A DNA stretch of 12,677 nt, taken from NCBI GenBank assembly GCA_019323575.1, contig JAHWHB010000008.1, positions 1 to 12,677 of the forward strand, read 5' to 3'. Origin of the DNA: Candidatus Woesearchaeota archaeon (lineage in GTDB: Archaea > Nanobdellota > Nanobdellia > Woesearchaeales > ARS49). Within the stretch, counting starts at the first letter, position 1, and each line of letters starts with the position of its first letter. Positions 5,700 to 10,528 of the stretch are shown here, piece by piece. Made by a program: the position numbers and the translations under genes. A model generated the notes under the pieces. That model had not been told where the DNA came from and made no database searches. It worked only from the letters and a program-made list of their open reading frames with translations.

Positions 5700-6200
5700 A
5701 TGAACGTAGCGCTTGCATTTTACATTATGATTCCTGCTTATCTTGCTAATATGTCTCCTGCTTTGCTCGGCAGGTTTTTCCCTCGTGTTTCTATGGATTT
5801 TGGTCTGTCTTTTGGTAAAAAGCGTCTTTTAGGTGCTAATAAGACTTGGGGTGGCTTTTTGTCTGGTGTTGTTGTTGCTGTTCTTGCTGGTTTTGTTTTG
5901 TCAAGGATTTATTGGCCGTTTGAATTCTCAGCTGTATACTGGTCTTTTTTGATTGGCATTGGCGCATTAGTTGGCGATGCTGTTAAGTCTTTTTTCAAGC
6001 GTCGTGTTGATATTAAGCCTGGCAGGTCTTGGATTCCTTTTGACCAGATTGATTTTACTGTTGGTGCTTTGCTTTTTGGTAGTTTTGTTTTCTTTCCTGG
6101 CTGGTTTTATGCTGTTTTGGTTGTTGTTGTTAGCGCTGTTGGTCATATTTTGGTTAATCATCTGGGCTTTTATCTTAATATTCAGAAGAACAAGTGGTAG
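5700..6200 (+). CDS. carS: CDP-archaeol synthase (CarS)
   Basis: CarS is an integral membrane cytidylyltransferase that converts 2,3-di-O-geranylgeranylglyceryl phosphate (unsaturated archaetidic acid) and CTP to CDP-archaeol, the precursor of archaeal polar lipids. The 166-residue product carries the family hallmarks in order: YLANMSPALLG (14-24), FGKKRLLGANKTWGG (38-52), GDAVKSFFKRR (92-102), IKPGRSWIPFDQIDF (105-119), and HILVNHLGFYL near the end. Four or five membrane helices are predicted, and the length is normal. It is the third gene of the TarJ-like/PgsA-like operon. The frame also allows a GTG start at 5691. The 3' end overlaps the converging membrane-protein gene at 6182 by 19 bp. 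Confidence 0.93.
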   Translation: MNVALAFYIMIPAYLANMSPALLGRFFPRVSMDFGLSFGKKRLLGANKTWGGFLSGVVVAVLAGFVLSRIYWPFEFSAVYWSFLIGIGALVGDAVKSFFKRRVDIKPGRSWIPFDQIDFTVGALLFGSFVFFPGWFYAVLVVVVSAVGHILVNHLGFYLNIQKNKW

Positions 6201-6556
6201 CCTGCTATGATTATCAGGTATACTATTCCTGCTGCTATTGTTTTGCTTTTTGTGTTTAGTGTTCCTGTTGGTATGTAGTACAGGAATACTGGTATTTGTG
6301 TTATTGGGTTGATTATTACTGGTATTGCTAGTAGTGCTGTCAATCCTATTGGGTGTTTGAATTCTGTTATCTTTAGCACAATAAATAGGACTATTGCTGA
6401 GATTATTGCTATTGTTTTCACGTTCCAGAATAATGCTCCGATTATTATTGCCAGTAATGCGTGTTGTAGTATTCTGAAGTATTTTTTTCCTGGTTTTATT
6501 TCTGTTTTTGCCAGCCAGCCTAGTATTTGTCCGGCCATTAGTCCTAGCACTGGCAT
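6182..6556 (-). CDS. Small integral membrane protein of unknown function
   Basis: The product is 124 residues from ATG 6556, or 136 from ATG 6592 and 131 from ATG 6577. It is almost entirely hydrophobic, with about four membrane helices. A short polar N-terminal stretch reads LAKTEIKPGKKYFRILQ after a first helix, and there is a later KITEFKHP loop. I chose 6556 because it begins directly at the first helix (MPVLGLMAGQILGW) and lies 8 bp after the stop of the Dph2 fragment; the longer starts overlap that gene in another frame. No ribosome site is seen. The 3' end overlaps carS by 19 bp on the opposite strand. The LAxxExKPGKKYF signature feels like a recurring DPANN membrane family, but I cannot name one. 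Confidence 0.75.
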   Translation of the reverse strand: MPVLGLMAGQILGWLAKTEIKPGKKYFRILQHALLAIIIGALFWNVKTIAIISAIVLFIVLKITEFKHPIGLTALLAIPVIINPITQIPVFLYYIPTGTLNTKSKTIAAGIVYLIIIAGYHLFF

Positions 6557-6564
6557 TATTGTTG

Positions 6565-6825
6565 CTAGTGTCCCCATTCTGAGTGCCCCCATTGTACTAG
6601 TAAGTCAACTCCTAGTCTGTTGACTTCTAGTGGTACGTCGCATGCTCCCCAGCAGCTTCCCAGCCAGATGATTATTGTGGCTTTTGTTCTTTTTTGCAGT
6701 TCGTCTGCTATCTGTTGTGCGTGTGGTTTTAGCCCGTCGGGTAGTTGTATGCATACTGTTTTTGCTTTTTGTTTTTTTATGCGTTCTTCTACCTTTTCCA
6801 GTTCTAAATCATAGTTTTCGAGCAT
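6565..6825 (-). pseudogene. dph2: Truncated Dph2 (diphthamide synthase), N-terminal domain only
   Basis: Archaeal Dph2 is a radical-SAM-type [4Fe-4S] enzyme that transfers 3-amino-3-carboxypropyl from SAM to the EF2 histidine that becomes diphthamide. The 86-residue product matches the start of the family: YDLELEKVEERIKK (5-18), VCIQLPDGLKPHAQQIADEL (24-43), SCWGACD (57-63) and LGVDLLVQWGHSE (71-83). C62 corresponds to the first of three Fe-S Cys ligands. Family members are about 300-350 residues with three homologous domains, but here a TAG at 6565-6567 ends the protein just after the first domain's GHS motif. The other two frames do not continue it; the next frame reads as a membrane protein. 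The promoter appears intact (TATA 6847-6852, 24.5 bp upstream, leaderless), so the fragment is probably expressed. It may be a decaying gene or a retained single-domain protein. Confidence 0.75.
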
Positions 6826-6846
6826 GGGTTATTGGTATCCGCAACC

Positions 6847-6852
6847 TTTAAA
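6847..6852. promoter_or_regulatory. Shared TATA-like element between the Dph2 fragment and tRNA-Asn
   Basis: TTTAAA in context CCTTTAAAAAAC. Its centre (6849.5) is 24.5 bp from the minus-strand ATG at 6825 and 31.5 bp from the first mature tRNA base at 6881. A pre-tRNA start near 6876, with a short leader removed by RNase P, would restore the usual spacing. No other TATA-like element is visible in this 55-bp gap. Confidence 0.55.
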
Positions 6853-6880
6853 AAACAATCGATTAATTCTCCTCTATGTG

Positions 6881-7000
6881 CCCCCGTAGCTCAGCTGGTA
6901 GAGCGACTGACTGTTACCTCGGGCTTCGCATGAGGGTCTAACAAAGGCGAAGGCTTTGGGAGAAATCAGTAGGTCAGGAGTTCGAGTCTCCTCGGGGGCG
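6881..7000 (+). tRNA. tRNA-Asn (GUU) with a 48-nt intron
   Basis: The acceptor stem is GCCCCCG (6881-6887) with CGGGGGC (6994-7000). The D stem is GCTC/GAGC (6890-6893, 6902-6905). The anticodon stem is ACTGA (6907-6911) with TCAGT (6967-6971), and the T arm is AGGAG-TTCGAGT-CTCCT (6977-6993). After removal of the intron the anticodon loop is CTGTTAA, a standard 7-nt loop with GTT at 6914-6916, hence Asn. The variable loop has 5 nt (6972-6976). CCA is not encoded; GTA follows the acceptor. The intron at 6918-6965 sits at the canonical archaeal 37/38 position. The boundary is ambiguous by one base (6917-6964 would give the same mature tRNA). Confidence 0.95.
6918..6965 (+). other. tRNA-Asn intron (archaeal splicing endonuclease type)
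   Basis: The 48-nt insert interrupts the anticodon loop after position 37. It contains a hairpin CTTCGC (6925-6930) with GCGAAG (6948-6953), and a short outer pairing CTC (6919-6921) with GAG (6961-6963). This leaves AAA (6964-6966) as a 3-nt bulge containing the 3' cut, as expected. The expected 4-bp central helix between 6912-6915 and 6960-6963 has a G-G mismatch and a G-U, so the bulge-helix-bulge is not perfect by hand folding and may be a relaxed form. No ORF or box C/D motif is seen in it. Confidence 0.8.
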
Positions 7001-7006
7001 TAAGGT

Positions 7007-7014
7007 TTATATAA
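7007..7014 (+). promoter_or_regulatory. TATA box for the 7045 gene
   Basis: TTTATATA just downstream of the tRNA. The predicted start is near 7037, leaving a leader of only about 8 nt before the ATG at 7045, with no ribosome site in it. Confidence 0.55.
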
Positions 7015-7044
7015 TCTTGTTGTCATTTATGTGTTTGAAAAAAG

Positions 7045-7374
7045 ATGGTGCAGAAGATTGCTTTGGCATTTTTGGGTTTTATAGCTATTTTTGCTATTGC
7101 CGGTACTACTTTGCATTTCCGCGATAGTGCTACTGGTCTTTACACGACCGGCAGCAATATTGGCAGGTGGCATGTTGGTTCTCAAAAGGTTCAGCTTCAG
7201 CCCGATGAGGCTTGTATGTATGCTGGTGCTGTTCCTTTGTATCCTTGGCGCGTGTATACTAATGAGTATGGTACTTTGATGAGCATGTGCAAAGTTGGTG
7301 ATTCTTATGTTGGCGTTCCGATAGTTCAGACTGCTAATGTTCCTGCTCCTGCTAAGCCTTCTGTTTGGTCTTAA
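7045..7374 (+). CDS. Small membrane-anchored or exported protein, unknown
   Basis: The 109-residue product has an N-terminal hydrophobic segment (about 4-21, KIALAFLGFIAIFAIAGTT) without a clear signal-peptidase site, so it could be an anchor or a cleaved signal. The remaining domain of about 85 residues is small, rich in Gly, Tyr and Val, and has two Cys (57 and 82) that could form a disulfide outside the cell. The C-terminus is Pro/Ala-rich (PAPAKPSVWS). No known domain is recognised. It has its own TATA box after the tRNA and converges with the surface operon, ending 3 bp from the stop of the cohesin-like gene. Confidence 0.78.
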   Translation: MVQKIALAFLGFIAIFAIAGTTLHFRDSATGLYTTGSNIGRWHVGSQKVQLQPDEACMYAGAVPLYPWRVYTNEYGTLMSMCKVGDSYVGVPIVQTANVPAPAKPSVWS

Positions 7375-7377
7375 GAA

Positions 7378-9492
7378 TTATTTTCTAGCTCTTTTTGCTT
7401 TCATTCTTTTTGCCAGTCTTCTTCTTATTGATGCTTCGTAGGCGTCGTATTTTTGTTTTTTGATTATTGGTGTTATTGGTTTTGGCGGTTCTGTTTTTGG
7501 TTTTTCTATTGGTTGTAGTGGTTTGAGTTCTGGAGCTACTGGCATTGGTCTTTGTATTGGCGGTGCTGTTTGTACTGGCATTTCTGGTTCTTCTTTTCTT
7601 CTGAATATTGTGTACGCGCCCAGCGCTCCTCCTATTATGAGTATGACTAGTAATGCTAGCAGCCAAGGCAGTAGTCCGCCTTCTGGTTCTGGTGTTGGTT
7701 CTGGTATTGTTACTGCTTCAGGTATTTCTTGCACTGGTTCTGTCTCGTATGTTTCTGCTGGTTGTTCTGGTTGTGTTGGTCTTGGTGGTTGTGGTTGCAA
7801 TGGTGCAACTGGCGGTGTTATTTTTTGCGGTTCTTTTGGTTTGCAGTATAGTCCGTATGCTTCTGGTCTTTCGCAGAACTCTCTTATTTGTGACATTTCT
7901 GCTCCGCAGCACTCCCATCCTTCATATCCTTCTGCAGTGCAGTCAGTGCATCCTGTGAAGTAGTTCATTCTTGTTGCGCTGCCTCCGCCTCCTCCGCCCC
8001 CTCCTGTTGTTCCACAGCCGGGTATTGGGTCATGGTGGCACGCGTTTGATTCGCAGTAATCGTTTGTGCATGGGTTTCCATCGTCGCAGTTTGGCGGTGT
8101 TCCTGGCTGGCACACTCCTGTCGGGTCGCATGTTTCTTGTCCGTTGCACCAGTTTCCGTCGTCGCAGTCTGAATTGTTTGTGCATGTTGATATTACTGTT
8201 ACATTACATCCTATGTTTGTTGTTGTTAGGTCGTTGTGGTTTTCATCGCTTACTTCTAATGCTGGTGGCGGTGGTGGTTGTATTCCGAAGCTGTGCACTC
8301 CAAGTCCTCCGCCTATGTGCGTGTATGTTATTGTGTATATTGTGAATGTTCCCGGTCCGTTTAAGAATGGTTGTGTTGCGCTTGTGTGTACTGTTCTGAT
8401 TATGTTTGGAACAGGTGTTGAATATGATAGTGAGCTTCCTGCTCTGAGGTTTGTTGGAGGTAGTGTTGCTGAAAATTCTGTTGGGTCGTAGGTGTCTTGT
8501 TCATCTACTCCTCCTATGTTTGGCGGGCTGCTTGGGTTTGATACTTTGTATCTTATTGTCACAGGCTGTCCTGCTGTTATGATTCCTTGTGTTGGCTCGC
8601 AGCTTTTCACTATTGTTGTTGCTTGTACCTGTAATAGTCCGTTGTTGTTTTGGAATTGTTGCGGGCTGTATGGTGTTGCTGTTGCGCTTTGCACGTTTAG
8701 TGGTGTTGTTCCTAGGGCTCTTAGGTAATAGTGTATTTTTGCTATGTTTGCTCCTGTTTGCGCGCTGCAGTCTGCGTTTTGTACGTTTAGTCCTGTGATT
8801 GTGATTTGTGTGCTTCCTTCTTCTATTGTGCTTGTTCCTGTTCCTTGTAGGAGTTCTACTTTTGTTACTTTTGCTATGTCTTCATTGTGTGTTATTGTTA
8901 GTTCTGCTCCTGTTACTGTTTCTGGTTCAGTGTTGCTTAGGCATACTGTTACTTCTTTTGTTTCCTCTAGCCCTCCTGTTAGTTCTGGCAATGTGTATCC
9001 TACAACCGGTCCTGTTGTTTCTTGTACTGTTATGCTTGCTCCGGTTATTGTTGCTCCTGTTATTGGGTTTCCGTTTTGGTCGCTTACCGCAAGTTCTGAT
9101 GGTGTTAAACTGTACGTTCCTGGTGGTGTTTCTGTTGGGATTGTGTATGTGAGTGTGAATATTGCTCCTGTTCCTGGTGTTATTCCTTCTGTGTTTCCTG
9201 CGAATATTGCGTATGGCGTTATTCTGTCAGGTGTGTTTTCTGTGATTCCGTTGAAGCTTCCTGTTAGTCTTGCGCTTGGTGTTCCTGTGTTGTAGTCTAT
9301 TGGACTTACGGGTGTTTCATCTATTTTCATGCTGAATCCCCAGAATGCTTGGTCGTTGTTTACGTTTAGGTTTAGGTTTATTATGTTTCCTGGGTTTACG
9401 GTTTGTGTTTCTGGTGTTATTGTGAATGTTATTGCAGCGCTTACTGTAGGTAAAATCATCATCAGTGTTAGTATCAGGTTTATTTTTTTCAT
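7378..9492 (-). CDS. Cell-surface protein with three cohesin-like modules and C-terminal membrane anchor
   Basis: The product has 704 residues. Signal peptide 1-19 ends PTVSA. Module 1 (22-157) looks like a cohesin: a TVNPGNIINLNLNVNN start, GFSMKID, an AIFAGN strand, GTGAIFTLTYTI, and the closing LAVSDQNGNPI. Module 2 (about 163-290) and module 3 (about 293-436, closing LEVSDENHNDL) look like diverged copies. A Cys-rich segment with two DCDDGNWCNG/NCDDGNPCTN-type repeats follows (437-493), then eight or nine Gly in a row (496-504), a second Cys cluster (515-550), a Pro/Glu/Gln-rich stalk (551-605), one membrane helix (607-629) and a basic cytoplasmic tail ending RRLAKRMKAKRARK. Start 9492 overlaps the upstream stop by ATGA (9489-9492); an in-frame ATG at 9507 is less likely. 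The upstream gene encodes a dockerin-like domain, suggesting a matched pair. The cohesin call is by pattern and needs a profile search. Confidence 0.83.
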   Translation of the reverse strand: MKKINLILTLMMILPTVSAAITFTITPETQTVNPGNIINLNLNVNNDQAFWGFSMKIDETPVSPIDYNTGTPSARLTGSFNGITENTPDRITPYAIFAGNTEGITPGTGAIFTLTYTIPTETPPGTYSLTPSELAVSDQNGNPITGATITGASITVQETTGPVVGYTLPELTGGLEETKEVTVCLSNTEPETVTGAELTITHNEDIAKVTKVELLQGTGTSTIEEGSTQITITGLNVQNADCSAQTGANIAKIHYYLRALGTTPLNVQSATATPYSPQQFQNNNGLLQVQATTIVKSCEPTQGIITAGQPVTIRYKVSNPSSPPNIGGVDEQDTYDPTEFSATLPPTNLRAGSSLSYSTPVPNIIRTVHTSATQPFLNGPGTFTIYTITYTHIGGGLGVHSFGIQPPPPPALEVSDENHNDLTTTNIGCNVTVISTCTNNSDCDDGNWCNGQETCDPTGVCQPGTPPNCDDGNPCTNDYCESNACHHDPIPGCGTTGGGGGGGGSATRMNYFTGCTDCTAEGYEGWECCGAEMSQIREFCERPEAYGLYCKPKEPQKITPPVAPLQPQPPRPTQPEQPAETYETEPVQEIPEAVTIPEPTPEPEGGLLPWLLALLVILIIGGALGAYTIFRRKEEPEMPVQTAPPIQRPMPVAPELKPLQPIEKPKTEPPKPITPIIKKQKYDAYEASIRRRLAKRMKAKRARK

Positions 9493-10517
9493 GATGGGTT
9501 TTTGCATATTGAGTTTACTATTGTGGGTATTGTCCTGCTGTCAGTGTTGTTTAGCTCTGCGCTTTGGAGGTAGGTCATGTCTGCTGTGTTTATTAGGCTG
9601 TCTTTGTTGGGGTCTACGCTTCCTACGCAGTTTGCTGTTCCTATTTGGTTTGTGCAGGTCGCGCTTGTGCAGTGTACTAGGTTTGTTCTTAGTCCGTTGT
9701 AGTATTCTATCCAGTTGACTACATCGTATACATCTATTTGGTTGTCTACTACAGGCGCGTGGTCGTATTCTAGCATGTCTTGTTCTAGGTTGTCTGTTGG
9801 CACGCAGCTTGCTGCGTTTGCTACGTTTCCGTCTGAGTGGCATCCGGGGTCTGCGCAGTCTATTAGTCCATCTTCAAAGTCGTTGTTGATTCCGTCTGAG
9901 CACTGGTAGCTTGTTGGTGGTTGTCCTTCTGGCAGGAATGTTATTGGTCCTCCTTTTGTCCAGGTTAAAGTGAACGCGTTTACTACGTACTGCGATGGTG
10001 TTATTTCTTGCGGTTGGTATTCTTGTACTGTGTATCCTGTTGGTTGTGATAGTTTCATTCCTGCGAATGCTAGCACTATTAGTGTTACTGCTACGAATGT
10101 TATTTTTGTTTGTGGTGTTGATGCTCCTCTGAGTATTAGGAATAGTGATGCTATTGAGATTAGTATGACTATTGCGATTAATGGTGTGTTTCCTGTTTCT
10201 TCTATGTTGTATATTATTGCCCCTCCTGTTGGTGTTTGCGGTATGCTTCCTGGTGCTTGTGTGTTGAAGAAGTAGTATTCTGCTGTTGTTGGTGCATCGT
10301 TGTCTCTTTTGAATGTTATTGCCCCTTTTGTGCTTGTTGGCGGTGCTGTGAATCCTTGCGGTGTTCCTTGTGATATTGTGAATATGTTTTGGTTATTATA
10401 AGGATGTACGTTTGTTATTGAGTTTGGGAATTTTTGATTGTTTATTTGCACGTCTATTACAGCGCTTGCGCTGACGAGAATTAAAAGGAAAACAAAAAAT
10501 GAAAGGACTGTTTTCAT
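9489..10517 (-). CDS. Membrane protein with dockerin-like extracellular C-terminus
   Basis: The product has 342 residues. The signal peptide is 1-19 (LLILVSASA). An exported domain (20-108) is followed by two membrane helices at about 111-130 and 139-154 joined by a short loop, which puts the C-terminal half outside. That half has the metal-type motif C206-SDGINND, then DGLIDC, then ADPGC225, known from many surface proteins. A dockerin-like duplication follows: a weak copy VDNQIDVYDVVNWIEYY (257-273) and a strong copy DPNKDSLINTADMTYLQSAE (302-321). The strong copy has the calcium-loop residues D302, N304, D306, N310 and D313. The copies are farther apart than usual, with a Cys-containing insert between them. 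AGGAGG lies 5 nt before the start. The next gene encodes cohesin-like modules. Confidence 0.83.
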   Translation of the reverse strand: MKTVLSFFVFLLILVSASAVIDVQINNQKFPNSITNVHPYNNQNIFTISQGTPQGFTAPPTSTKGAITFKRDNDAPTTAEYYFFNTQAPGSIPQTPTGGAIIYNIEETGNTPLIAIVILISIASLFLILRGASTPQTKITFVAVTLIVLAFAGMKLSQPTGYTVQEYQPQEITPSQYVVNAFTLTWTKGGPITFLPEGQPPTSYQCSDGINNDFEDGLIDCADPGCHSDGNVANAASCVPTDNLEQDMLEYDHAPVVDNQIDVYDVVNWIEYYNGLRTNLVHCTSATCTNQIGTANCVGSVDPNKDSLINTADMTYLQSAELNNTDSRTIPTIVNSICKNPS

Positions 10518-10522
10518 TCAGC

Positions 10523-10528
10523 CCTCCT
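10523..10528 (-). promoter_or_regulatory. Strong Shine-Dalgarno overlapping the upstream stop codon
   Basis: On the minus strand AGGAGG shares its first base with the TAA of the 711-residue gene and lies 5 nt before the ATG at 10517. This fixes that start and indicates co-translation within the surface operon. Confidence 0.75.

Noticed and set aside
6182..6592. The membrane protein as a frameshifted continuation of Dph2
   Set aside because: Its sequence is hydrophobic helices with no Dph2 motifs or further Fe-S Cys, and the third frame does not continue Dph2 either, so a simple frameshift is not the explanation.
6918..6965. Box C/D guide RNA inside the tRNA intron
   Set aside because: No pair of C and D boxes was found; the intron is too short and is mostly a simple hairpin.
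8220..8290. GGTGG/GTTGTT-rich stretches as tandem DNA repeats or a CRISPR
   Set aside because: They encode Pro, Gly, Asn and Thr-rich protein on the minus strand and have no regular unit or spacer structure. No CRISPR, insertion sequence or attachment site is seen in the window.
7460..9718. Several plus-strand open frames opposite the cohesin-like gene, Leu/Val/Ser/Cys-rich
   Set aside because: They are shadows created by the T/G-rich + strand: low complexity, no domain, no promoter or ribosome site, and fully covered by a minus-strand gene with signal peptide, modules and anchor.
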